Shown here piece after piece: positions 37,794 through 50,399 of a stretch of DNA of 64,000 nt. The stretch covers positions 116,823 to 180,822 of the forward strand of contig JABVXU010000072.1 of NCBI GenBank assembly GCA_013365365.1, read 5' to 3'. Numbering within the stretch: the first letter of the stretch is position 1; each line of letters begins with the position of its first letter. A program made the translations under genes and the position numbers. Below the pieces are notes generated by a model. It made no database searches, was not told where the DNA came from, and saw only the letters and a program-made list of their open reading frames with translations. This DNA comes from Cruorifilaria tuberocauda (lineage: Eukaryota; Nematoda; Chromadorea; Rhabditida; Onchocercidae).

Positions 37794-40700
37794 TCAGTCA
37801 TTTTCATCAACAATAATTTCTTCGTAATGATCATCATCTAATTCCACATACTGCAATTTTCCTTCCTCCAACATATTTCTCATTTCTGTTCGTAGTGTTC
37901 TCATTTCTTCTAAACAACGCATCATATCGCGTCGCAGTGCAATATTTGCCTCATAATAGCGCTGGCATGTGGCGCCTATAGGTCCTTCATGATCTTCCAC
38001 TCTTTAAATTTCAAACATTAACTAAAAATCTATAAAAGAAGCATAAGAATCATATTCAGTATAAAAGCCTTCTAATATGACTGTGTACATGAATTATGAA
38101 TGTGGCTTTCGATATATTCTGATGTCAAATTATCTGTTTAAAAAATGTAGATAAAAGAATAAAAAGTCATAAACTGAAAAAACTTGAAAATTAAAAATTT
38201 CAAATATCAAGAGCTTACCTAACATTTAATACATCCTGATTCAAGATTGTTTCCCACGTACCATCATCTACTTCTTCAGTACTGGCAACATTACTAATGT
38301 CTACTACTACATCATCCTCAACATGCTCAACTGCGGAATGACTAACAATAGGTATTTGATTTTTTGAGATTAGTGTGCCATCTGCAAACCTGAGATCCTG
38401 AAAATTTTGACCTTCTGTAGCGAATACTTCTCACTTTTACGGAACTGCTAATGATAAAAAAAACTCAAAGGTAATGATAAAAAACCTGGTACACCCCAAT
38501 GTTCCTCCTAGTGATTACGTGTTGGCAAATGCAACAGTTGAAAATGATCCAGTCATGTACTATTTATGCAAAACCACCCGTTATAATTGCATGTTAAAAA
38601 AAGAAAAAACCGTTTTAGCAGAATCGTGGATGATGGGTTCATAATCTTTAGCAAAAAAGAAGCGATCAAGATTTTCTGCCAAATTTTTAACCATATCGAG
38701 CGTAAAGACTTCGCATTCTTCATGATGTGCAGGATACATATTTTCGAGAATTTCATCTTCTTCCACCTTCACCGTTGCTCGAGTCATCCCTATATATTTA
38801 GCTTTTAGTTCCATAGCAGGTACATATGAAATAATTATAGCATTAAAATTTCTGCATTTTGATATGACTTTCTAAATACTGTTTTGGATTCCAGTCCAAT
38901 TATTTACGACAAAACGAAACGTAATACAGGTTCAGACTTCAGTAGTCTCACTTCGCGATGAAAACAATTCACAGAAGGAAACTAGAGATAAGCGTTCCGA
39001 CAATAGAAAGATTGAAATAAGTAATTAAATATTTAATAAAAATGTGATTTGCTAGTTTTTCAGAACTTCAATTTTCTTCAATCTAATAAGGAGTGATAAA
39101 AATCTACTGATAAATAGATGCGTGAAAAAATTGAATAATCTAAACCTTCTACATTTCCCATCCTTCTTCGTCTCCGGCACAGAACATCACACTTGGAACA
39201 TCGATAATAAATGATACCAAGTTTATCCGACTTCCCGTTTATACGGTAAATTCGTGCCGCTTGACCGTCTGGCTCAAAGATGATCAATGGTGGATGCTTG
39301 AAACGGCCGCTCATAATTTCGGCTTCATGAGCAATACCGCTATAATTTCACGAAATCAACCCATTTTCATAATCCCAAACCTTTTATTTTAATCATCATA
39401 ACATTGAGAAATTCGTCATATTTTGATACTACACCGATGCTTTCATTTTTAAATGCCAGAAAACAACAAAAAAAACCTCTGATCTTCTTCGGTTTCACCA
39501 TCACCTTGCACATTGTTCATCATTCTGAAGCAAAACATTTTAAGAACCAAAAGAAAGACACTACCATTTCAAGTATTTGCATATCATAAAAATTTCTAGT
39601 GGTTTTCGTCGGTTCTTTAACTTACTTGTTGTTATAAAGTATAAAAAGAAAAGAAAACTTGGCATACAAAAAGTAGCGTATTAGACTAAGCTCCATTTCC
39701 GACCTCATATACTCTTCTTCAAATAATGGTTAACACCATCAGCCAACTTTTAAAATGATCTTTAAAGTATATAGAGAACCTTCTATTATGCATAAAGAAT
39801 TGCACAAACTAGTTAAACCTTAAAAGCTGTCGATTCTTTTGCTTTCTCATCCTTTCGGCTTGATGACACAATCGACTATATTTCTTAGGGAGCGATTTCC
39901 ATTTATCCGGAAAGGTATCGTCATCCTGGATATGTCTTTTAAGTTCACGATTTTTCTGAGCTACCAAAGCTCCCTAAACATGCAAAAAAATGTAAATTTT
40001 ATTTGAAAATTTTCAAACAGAGAGACTTCCACAAATTTTCAATTCTTATTTCAAAGTGTGGAATTAATGAAAATCAAAAAAAAGCTAACTAGCTTTCTGG
40101 CTGCCTCGGGTGTTAAATTACCAGCTTGAATCCTCGCCCGACAAGCTCGATCAATCTCCTGAAGCTGTTGAACTTCCTTTGGTACTGGTTTACATTCCGG
40201 CAAGTGTTCGGGATATGCATTTCCGATTATTCGTCCATCTTTCGTCTTAATATGAGCGAAATAACGCTTTGTACGATCACTTGATGTACCTGCGCAAAAA
40301 AAAATCTTATTTCGATAATGGATATTTTGACTAATACAAAATCTGAAAAACTAATCAGTGAGAGTGATGATAAGTGAAAAAACATACTTGAATTTTTTAA
40401 CTTGCTGTTCGCCAGGGAGTCACATTTGGAGCATCGATAGTAGCATGTTGCACCCTGTTTACCTCGTCCATAAGCACTGCACCGATATATTCTCACTTTC
40501 GATGGATCATCCTTTTCCGGAATTACTATCGACGAACGACTCAATCGTAGAGAACGAACTTGTCGTGGTATTGGTGGTACAGGAGATGTACTCGCCGTTC
40601 TACAATATATTATTGTGTATTAAAATTTAATCATCAGTAACTTTCCTCGAATAATCTACGTCACAACTTACCCATCAGATAATTGTTGCTCTTGATTCTT

Positions 40701-43453
40701 CTTGTCTTCTAATTCAATAAACTTTTTCGCCTCACCACTAATACTATCCATGCCTACATATGCAACCGCTTCATTTCTTTCATCGCTCATTTGTGGAGAC
40801 TGTGCCATTGTTGCATTATTATTTTTCGACAGCGAATATGTACCATACTGAAGTGGGTTTCTTTTTTAAAAAAAGACAAATATGCAAGAAATCCTGATTA
40901 AATTTAAACTGCATTTCATATTTCACTATATTATAAATATATATCTTCTGGAGTGCAACAGTTTTTTTTGGTTTTTCCTACTGACAGGTAAAACACAACT
41001 AATGTAGAAAAATACAGTTTTTACAAACTTAGCAAGACAAAACCATATGGTACACAAATTACAAAAATTCTGGTCAATGGAAAAAACCGAACTTACTTTT
41101 TCCTCAAGTAAATAGTGGACTCGTTTCCGAACGGTTGACTGTGACAGTTGACATCCAGTTTTATATGCGATCATATCTGTTCCCATTTTTTCCGTCAACT
41201 CCCTAGATGCAATCTTTTCCAAAATCTTCCGTATAGACGGCAAAGACCAATCTATTTTGCTATTACTATAAATAATCTCATATTTATATGGATAAATGAA
41301 TCATCGAATTTTGATATACTTTTAAAAAAATTGTTAATGACTTTTTAGAATTAATTGATTTCTGTTTGCAGAACCATGACAAAAAACTCAAAACATTTCT
41401 CCATCTCATTTTATTCAAGAACAAAAAATTTAGGAGCATTAATAATAGAAAAATGGACAGAAGGAAGGGAAACATTTACATATTATTCAATAATATTGTT
41501 GCCTTAATTCGTTTTTGAAGGAATTTTGATATGTCACTTGAATAATTAAAACTATCTAAAGGAAACTACAAAGAAACTACTCAAAACTAACAGATATTTC
41601 CTCGTAATTTCTCGTCTAAAAATTAGTGCTCTAATAACAAGCAAAAAAATTTATTTGAACTACTTTCAAATGAACTTTCACAAAAAAATAAAGATATAAA
41701 AATTTTCATTCTCTAATTCTCTGACAAATTCATCAGTTGCAACTTAATCCAATATGATATCAAATGAAATTTGCGAAAGTAAAAATAATGAAATAAAAAT
41801 ACAAATAATTAACGTCGAAATATTAACATACTTCGTCCTGCTAACACTAGATATTGGCATGTCATCTTTGGAATTTTCCTGAAATCAGACATATATTCTA
41901 GACGCTGTTCCTAAGGATGCAGAAATAAATCGTAGTTTATACCGATGTTACCTTAACCTTATTTTCTGAAAAATTGATAACATACATATTAAACCCTGAT
42001 CAGTACGAGTTATGTCTTTCAATTCATTGGGATAAATAACATGCTTAGTACTGCTCAAGGTTTATTACTGAAATAGGAAAGTTTAACTATGTTGTGAAAT
42101 CATCTACAGCATTACTATTCAGTCCTTGATAACTTCATGAAAAACTTCTAAATAACTCAATAACTTTAAAATTTTTATTGTGGCATTAATTGTAAACGAA
42201 AATATGGATTTATTTTATTATTCCATAATACTTTCTCTTTAAATAAGCATTTTCACATATGTTACGTTAAATGCAATTTCGCCCTTTGCAAAGTATTGAT
42301 TTATTTATTTAGGACTTCAGCCATTTTAACAGTGATAATAAATTACATTTTCGGAAAAAGCTTTTGCTTTATATATTTGTATAATGAAAAAATAAAAAAA
42401 TAGAAAATAATTTTAGGCTAACCTCAATACAGGTATAGTAAAGAAAATATACCTCTAAGGTAGGTTCAGCCAATTCTTTTGGTATATCCACTGATATTTC
42501 CTCTGTTTTCAGTACTTCTGGATGATTGTTTGCATAGTGACGAGTTATATTTGTAGGTGAACAGCACTTGATAATTCTTTTGCATGCATTGCATCTAAAA
42601 TCGTGACCATCTCCATTTACAAGAGTCCAAATACGACGATTTCGTTTACGGCCCAGAGGCATTACTGTCGAAGTATTCGACGTGTTACTGCAATCAACGC
42701 TTATTTCGTTCACCTGGAAAGAATTCTTAATTGATGCTAAACATATACAATCTTTTTATCTTCATTACAACTTCAAAGTAAAATTAAAGCAATTTTTGAT
42801 CTATCATACTGCATGCGTAGCGTATTTCCATTACCAAATTCGGGAAAATAATACGGAAAAAAATTGATGCAACGGCACATTTAATATAACATAAAACTAG
42901 GAGAAATTTAGGAAACGGATTTTTCTTAAAAACAATTAAAATGTCAAACAGAGAGGGGAAGGAAAAAAACCGAAAGTAAAGAAATACCACTGATGCTGAA
43001 AAAGTTCTAGTAAATGAATTAACTGGTTAAATATATATTAAAAAGCGTTCGTAAAGTGGTTGAAAGATCTTATTGACTTTTAAAACAATTCTTGATATGC
43101 AATAAGTCCTTACTTGTTTCGATGTACTCTGTTCCGAAAGAAAAACATTTGATTGCATTTCTTCTTTATCATCAAGCTGTTCGGAGGGTTGATCAAGCAA
43201 TGAAGAATCAAGATCCCTGAATATTAAAACTTGAAATGAAATTCGAAGTCGAAAGGCTTCTGAAATAAAACCATATAAACGAATTTATACTTTAAGCACC
43301 ATCATTTCTCCTAATATTTAAATAGTTTTCCGTTTTTAATAAATAATATACTTGAAACGAAGTTATCATGTGTTCTAATTCGAACATTGAATAGCTGGCT
43401 TGAGGAAATTATTTAAAAAATGAAATTAACCCTTCTTTCGAAACAACCGACAT
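37794..43453 (-). CDS. BED finger protein with two C2HC modules (699 aa, 13 exons)
   Basis: Exons: 43453-43431 (tentative), 43216-43114, 42713-42453, 41878-41832, 41259-41097, 40847-40672, 40599-40388, 40289-40090, 39973-39819, 39339-39146, 38789-38611, 38397-38219, 38001-37794. Phases agree across all, giving 700 codons with stop. Residues 71-106 are a BED finger (W71, C83-x2-C86, H101-x4-H106). Residues 148-199 form a helix-rich block (WSLPSIRKILEKIASREL...STVRKRVHYLLEE) that resembles a winged-helix or HTH. Two C-x2-C-x(n)-H-x3-C modules follow: C314/C317/H357/C361 and C494/C497/H533/C537. The first is trailed by a helix with LQEIDRACRARI and a basic segment. The C-terminus (about 632-699) is coiled coil then acidic. 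No signal peptide or membrane span, so nuclear DNA binding is inferred. It is the tandem paralogue of the next gene upstream. Only the first exon is weakly supported. Confidence 0.75.
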
Positions 43454-44522
43454 GTCTTCCAAACTATGCGAACCACCGGACTCAGTCTATTTTACACCCT
43501 TTCAGCGTACCAAACATGAAAAATAAAAATTGTATGCTTAATTTATTTATAAAAACACAAAGCTCAATCAATTTTTCAAATAAATAAATTATGCAATAAA
43601 CATTTCGATATCGTTCACATTCACCAACGTTAAAAACCAAAATTTTTATTTGAATAAAATTTGATAGATACAGGAAATGAATAACTGTGACAAATATACA
43701 CAAAGAATGCCTATATCATCGAGATCTTTCATCGTCATTAAATAATTGGATGTAAGCAAGTTTGAATTTGTTGAACGGGATTCTCCATACCGGATATTCG
43801 AATACCTGACATTGACATTTCTGACATTTCCATAAAATCTTCTAGACGTTTACAGAATACGTCAGATACAATACTTTTGTTTCCATTCTAATTTTCTGTA
43901 TTTCTGATTTTCGGTAATTAAATCTTTATCACGAGCATTTGTTGTGTTGACTTATGAATAATAATAATAGGAAAATGTAAATTGAGGGAGAATGATGATA
44001 AGAAGTCTCCAAGGAAATAAATGCAGTAAAACCGCTTCAAAAGGTGAAAAGGAAGAGAGATGCAGCAAATCTGATACCAAGAACACTCAGAAGAACTAAC
44101 ATTTCTATGAATAAATAACCTAAGTTGTTTGTTTTCCGAACTTATCATCTAATACTAAATTGCTGAATAACTAAATATATTAAAAGCAGAAATAAAAATT
44201 ATTAGTTGTGAAATTAATGCAACATCATAGGTATTAAAGATCATGCAACTTCTTTCCCACAATATTTCTCTGAATAGTTCTATTAGTTTATAGAAGATAA
44301 TAAATTCGACTTTACCTCTTTATAAATGTCATTGATTTGTGAAGAAACAGATAATGCAAACAATGAGACTTTTTTTGAAAAATGGTATGATAGAGGAAAT
44401 AACACGAGAAATCGACTCAATCAATCCTTAATAAAGAGCAGCTCCTTAGTCGGACACTCAACGCAAAATGTTTGATACTGCATTCTTATAAATAATATGT
44501 AAAAGCCGTTAACAAAAATGAA
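43454..44522. other. Spacer between tandem paralogues
   Basis: About 1.07 kb separating the stop of the 461-residue gene from the proposed start of the 699-residue gene, both on the minus strand. The open frames at 43482-43703 and 43918-44148 look like noise, though the true first exon of the downstream gene could also lie here. Confidence 0.5.
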
Positions 44523-47407
44523 TTACTCATCTATAACATAAAGTGTGCTATTATCACCTTCCTCTAAAATTTGGCCATCCTCAATATAATATTCAGCATT
44601 TGAACCAGAAATACGTTTCATTTCGTTAATCAGTGATCTCATTTCATCTACACTTCTCAACATTTCCTGATATAATTCTACATTTTCTTCATAAAGACGT
44701 CTACAAAAGCATCGCTGTTCCTGAGATTTCGAAGCTGAACTGATGAGACTGAAATGAAAAAAAATATTATGCTGGAAATTTGTGCTCTGATAGAACACTC
44801 CATTATAAATCAAATTTATAAAACACTTTCTAAAATACTGATAAATTGCATCACAAGAAAAGATGGTTGTTTAATATCCTGCTAACACTAACATTCTCTC
44901 ATTCATAACTGTTGTATCCCAGTTCTGTTCATCTGATCCGCCAGTATGGAAAGTTCCATTGGACTCATGAAAAATATTCCATTCAGATTCCTGAAAAGCT
45001 TTTCGAGCAAAATGAATTGAATTCTCAATTATGCTCTTAACACATAATTAAAAGAAAATTCAAACACCTCTGCTTTCTGAACCATAAATCTAAAGTCATA
45101 GTTACTGGTTAAACTTTTTATCATGAAATAGATCACTAATTCAAGTTTTCAACAGCGTTATTATAATACAAATAATACGGACCAGCACTGCTTTCAAAGG
45201 AATAATCCTATGATTTGCTACAACACAAAAATTTTTTAAATCGTCGCCCAGCTCTCTTAGTGATTCCAGTGATGCTGGCAAACATTCTGCATGATGCGAT
45301 GGATATTCAACTACTACATCATTTTCTACTTTCAGCGCAGTTCGCACGGACTCTGAAAAATATGAAATTATGAAAGATCTAGGTATATCAATCTTTTTTT
45401 TTCACTTAGTAATTTTTTGTTCAATAATGATAGAGAAAAACTCAATATTAAGTTTACACCGAACAAAATTTAGAAACGAATCAGAAAATTTTAGCATTTC
45501 CGTAGTTCTAAATGAATATTTATTAAATATATGTAAAAATGCTTTCTTGTACATACCGTTATCTCTATTTTGATACAAATCGTCGCATCTGGAACAACGA
45601 TAACACGATATTTCTTGATCAGATAGTTTACTATTCCCATCGTAAATTCGTACTAACATTCCATCGGGTTCTGGCACAATCAATGAAGAATAATCAATAC
45701 TGCTGGATGATGAAGTACCAATAGGATAAATACTGAAATTAGCGAAAAAGATCAAATTAAAGAAAACCAGGAAGTTAAAAAATTTTTTTTGGAATAGGAA
45801 ATATGAATATATCGAAATACATGCTTAAAATGTTGCAACTGATATACTTACCTCATGTGATTTGTTGTTTCGGCAACATCACTGATGCAGGCTTCGCTTA
45901 TAAACCTAAACAATTAACTACACTTTCCTTCAATTCAAAACTGAAAAGATAATATTTAGTCGATGTTTTAAAAAGGATAAAAATATTAAACTTTCATTTC
46001 ATTTCTTTAGGACTTGCCTCAATAAATGATCAACATCCGACAGTTCACTTCCATTTATGTCACGACTCAGAACATCGAATTTAATACTTGATCGTTTCGG
46101 TCGCTTACGCAAACTGTAATTGGACTGTCTGTTGATATTTGAACTCTGCTCATCCATATGTTCCCTCTAAATAAATACGCCGTAAATTTTAAGCTACAAA
46201 CAATTATTAAACTCTTCATTAAAAAAGAAAAACTATTAAATGTCTATTGACAAAAGGAAGCAACTGAAAAACTTAGCTAATACAAGTTATGCTTCTCTTG
46301 CTGACTTTACTGACAGCAAAAGAAATCCTCATCCCAACATAATTTCGAATAACTTTACTCTTCATTAAAGCCGTTTGAAATCCCTACACAATGACTTTCG
46401 ACTGGAATTGGAGTCGAAAATTTGTAATGGCAGAGCAATTGAAACAAAATGAACGACAAAATGAACCAACGAGTTTTTGTGAAGAACCAAGTGACAGATT
46501 ACTGGCTCTAATCCTCGCTCGGCAGACACGATCCATTTCCTGCAGTTCTCGGATTTCTCTAGTTACTGCGTGACAGTTGGGATGATGCTCTGGATGTGCG
46601 TTTCCAATCAACTTTCCGTTCAGTGTCTTTACATATGGTTGGTAACGCTTAGATTTGACACCACCTTTAATTAATATTAATGAAGGCAAAATAAATAACA
46701 TTAGTAATTTAAATAAAATAATGATTCCGGATGATAAGAATTAACTGGAAAACAAAAAAATTTTGCGGACTTGATTCTATTTAATGCTTCTCCAATTAAT
46801 CTACTTAACACTTCCTTTAGACTTTTCAAAAAATTTTCAAGTTAATAATATCTTACTTTAGTATTTTATCATAGTGCTTTATAAGAATCTAATTACGAAA
46901 ACCTTTCTTTTCGAGTGACTCGCATTTTGAACATCGATAATATATTAGCGATTCCGACTGTTCACAATTTAGTGGACGATAAATTCGGAATTTGCTTGGA
47001 TTATTTTTCTCTGCGATTGCAATCGACGACATGATTAACTTCCCTGTTTCTGTCGAAAAATTTGATGATATAGAAGAACTGGGAAGGCTGCTGCAAATGA
47101 AACATACTATCAATACATAAACTTAACTAAATACCATCAGGCATTGCCAAAATTATAAGAAAAAAGAATCATTAGACATACAATGTTAGTCTTTAAATTT
47201 TATGCAAATTGATTTAATTTAATCTTTTAACCTAAAAAAATCATTGATTGTAAACAGACTGTAAACGTGACCAAACCTTTTTAGCGAATCGTTCGCAGAC
47301 ATTTCTACAGAAAGGCCTTCTTGTTCCACAATATTTACGTTAATTTCATTTGCTCCATCGAGGACCACATCATTTCCAGATGATAAGAACCGGTTCCTTC
47401 CAGTCAT
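44523..47407 (-). CDS. Protein with two C2HC modules, paralogue without BED finger (461 aa, 9 exons)
   Basis: Exons: 47407-47277, 47090-46903, 46664-46471, 46166-46018, 45905-45852, 45732-45557, 45352-45183, 44990-44893, 44748-44523; phases agree and total 462 codons with stop. Module 1 is C97-x2-C100 ... H133-x3-C137, module 2 is C285-x2-C288 ... H317-x3-C321. Module 1 is followed by LQEMDRVCRARI, nearly the same as in the neighbouring paralogue. A basic stretch (RKRPKRSS, about 190-200) may be a nuclear signal. The C-terminal 75 residues are coiled coil ending in an acidic tail, like the paralogue. The intron inside each module is phase 1, as in the paralogue. Exon 4 appears to end in a GC donor (GAG|GCAAGT). 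The module resembles FLYWCH or WRKY-GCM1 zinc folds in layout, but no family can be asserted. Function unknown; probably DNA-binding. Confidence 0.75.
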
Positions 47408-48132
47408 ACGTAGGATTTTTTTCTATCAGCTATAAGTGATATATGATTTCCTTCAGCTGAAATCGATATCTGGTTTTTTATAACCATAATCAATTCCATC
47501 AAATGAAGAGAAAATGAATGCTGAAAAAACAAACGCTGTAAACAAAATGGGATTGTACTATATTTTTCAAGATATCGATACCGGATAGATAATTATTATT
47601 ATGTAAGGAAAGATTGGAAGAAAAATGTTTACATTCTGCCTTGCGTTAGTTACTCTTTAACTTTCAACATATTCATCTATGTTACATTATATTTCTTTTT
47701 AAAAATTCCTCATAACCCTATCTGAAGAACAAAAAAAGATCATTCCCTGATATTTATGGGTTATCCATTGAGAAATTTTAATACGCAGAGAGAAAATATT
47801 TCTTTATTTTTTCACGTAACGCCTCCTACACTGTAATACGTGACTTTACATAACCCACCGATACGCTTATATTTCTTCTACGTAATCTACATTATTACAT
47901 TATGTTAAAGTAATCAATTCACGTAACTTAAAACAGATGAAAGTAAATACTGTATGTAAGTAAAAAAAACCAAAATCATGATTTCTTATCACTAATTATA
48001 GCTCTAAGTATTTAATAGCTGGCACTATTTACTAAATCACTATCAGATAATCCAACCTTAGCATTATATATCGTACCCATTATATTTCTTAGTATTAAGC
48101 TTTCATAGTACACATCATTGCTATTACTCAAA

Positions 48133-48276
48133 ATGTCGTCAACCTCTCGTTTCTCTCGGATTATCACATTATTACTGCTACTCCTAATCTCTAACCAAAA
48201 CAATCACATTACCTCTAACCCGTCCTCTCCCACCCCTCAATCCATCCTTGCATCATCAATGACAACGCATACATAA
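48133..48276 (+). CDS. Candidate short secreted peptide (47 aa)
   Basis: Not recognised. A single 47-codon frame with an in-frame stop upstream. Residues 1-19 look like a signal peptide: a basic start (TSRFSR), then IITLLLLLLIS. The remainder is Ser/Thr/Pro/Asn-rich with an NHT glycosylation site. Codon third positions are richer in C than the AT-rich surroundings. There is no cysteine and no recognised family. An antisense frame overlaps it, so only one of the two, if either, is real. Confidence 0.3.
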   Translation: MSSTSRFSRIITLLLLLLISNQNNHITSNPSSPTPQSILASSMTTHT

Positions 48277-49526
48277 ATCGCTGGCAAATAGATCCATACC
48301 GAAAGTGTATAAACTACCGTATGTCAAATTTTCGTTGTAAGATTCAAAGTATTTTTTTGATTTTAACTTATTCATTTTAAAATTATTTCTTAAATTTATG
48401 AATTTATTAAGTTTAAATAATGTTGCATTATTTTAATAATCAATTCTTTATACGACTGAATGTATTTCTTTCGGCTGATAGAGGATCCGGAAGAAGATGT
48501 CCGGACAATTGACTATTTTTTGTAATCATTAATTTTATCAATTATCAGGTCGTCCGAAATCACGGAAACAAATTGATACTACTCGATATCTTATTCTTCC
48601 TTGAATTCTGCTTGCATTTCATGATTTATGCATATCATTTTGTTAAAGCAATTATCATTGAACTTCATTCTTGAACTGTTAGAAATAATTCATTGAATAG
48701 AGGACAATATGAAAATCAGTGCTCCTATCATTCAGTGCCAAATTTTGGAAAGATTTTCATAATGGATGAATAATTGGATGAATTCCAGATATTTGCACGA
48801 GCTTATTACGGAAATGCATGAATTAAGTGCAATTGAAAAAGAATATTCAAGATTACTGCCAAACAGAATGTGAGATTTATTGTACAACAAACAGTTCGAT
48901 GATTAGATGAATTCGTCTGAAAATGTTCTCTAAATGTTTTTTACAGAAATAAAATGAAATACCGTTGGCATGTCATGTAGTTGGCAACTACTTTTGTTTC
49001 TTCGCATTCCAATATTTCCCTTCTTTTCTATCGATCATCATCAATTTTTCGTACAGTTTACTGCTCTTACGATAAATAGATTTCGTTTTAAGTTTGAGTA
49101 AGGCATACATCAATCATAGTACTATAAGAAAGCGAAGATAATTTCCCTTTTTTAATTTAATGATATATCATTTTCTACAGCTTCAGTTTTCCTTTATCAA
49201 TTGAAGCTAAATATTTGGAGAAATTTCATTCCTTTTTTAATAGCGCACACTAAATTAGAATCTTATAAGGAATGGAAATAAAACTTCGAGTTCCTAATTT
49301 TGTTGTTAATCAGTAAACCACAAACACTACAGTTTAATCAAATTTTAAACTTAAACTAATTAAACCAAGGTAAAATTACACAAACATTCTTTATCATCAA
49401 ATCATTTCGGTTTCCCAACCCTATCGTTTCATTTAAGATTATCAAATTCTATAGTTTTGAGTATCATAATAGCTGATATCAAAAAATTAATTATCAATTT
49501 ATCAATTTTATCAAAAGACCAAAGTG

Positions 49527-50005
49527 TTAATTACGCATAAAAAGCAAAGAACTTGCAAAGCGCTTTGTCAAAACGCTCAGAAACAAACTCTCAGATTCTG
49601 ATACCTGAAAAAGATCACTATTGATAAATAATAGTTGAAAGTTAATTAATTCCATATGATCAGGTTTTTTTTTCCTGGGAGAAGAGGTCAGAGATTGATG
49701 ATAATGGATTCTCATTCAGGAGAAATTTGGACGCTTCTTGGTTTAGTATTTTTTTACTCTCGGTAAGTATTACTATTAGAGTTATGAGGAACTTGAATAT
49801 GATTCGCGACTTAGTAACTCGATTAGATTCAGGAACACAGCGATACTAAGAAGTAAAATTGACATGATATTCAGGATCACCGGCTAGAATCTCGTTTGAA
49901 GAACTATCAGGTTGGGAATATTTATCAGAACTGTTTCATGTGCTAGTGTGAGCTAATGATTCAACAATTACACTTTGTACTATAAAACTTGCAATTGGCT
50001 GGCAA
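49527..50005 (-). pseudogene. Candidate decayed coding patch with in-frame TAG
   Basis: On the minus strand one frame runs from about 49980 to 49660, first Ser/Asn/Asp-rich, then a TAG, then about 60 more codons in the same frame (start YRCVPESNRV, middle hydrophobic, end DLFSQEKKT). The sequence after the TAG follows a TACTTCTTAG acceptor, so it might instead be an exon. A second, overlapping frame (49715-49527) carries on past the first frame's stop. No donor or start was fixed. Relic gene or unresolved exons. Confidence 0.25.
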
Positions 50006-50399
50006 CATGTGAATCAGTATCTTACGAGAAAACAATTTCTCCATGTTAAAACAGTTAGTGTAAATTTCATTTTTTATATTATCAATTTTGCCATATTGAT
50101 AATATTTTCATTTAATATATAAGTAAAGTATTTCGAGATTTATGCTATAATTCAATCAAGCATATTTCTGCTGCATCTCATGAAAATTGCGTACAGAACG
50201 TACCAAAATTATCGATGTGCACATTTTATCACACTAATCATACACATTTTTCTATTTAATTCATTAACAAGTCAAATGTTCCGATAGAATTATACTGTAT
50301 TATTGCTAACTAATAATCATTAGATACTGTATTTCTTCATTTAAGATTGGAAATAAAACTTTGTAACTTGCTATCGGGTTGCTTTAGTCATGCTTCATG

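Larger units (their letters stand above)
47408..50399. other. Intergenic with ORF-rich patches
   Basis: No complete multi-exon gene. It holds a possible short secreted peptide on the plus strand (48133-48276) overlapping a 63-codon minus-strand frame (48203-48012), and a GC-richer minus-strand patch (about 49550-50000) that reads like decayed coding sequence. The part next to 50400 should be the 3' UTR of the FAM187-like gene. Confidence 0.5.

Noticed and set aside
38587..38808. 73-codon plus-strand ORF
   Set aside because: Antisense to exon 11 of the 699-residue gene.
47640..47960. Repeated CACGTAA/TACGTGA-like motifs
   Set aside because: Spacing is irregular and no start site could be tied to them.
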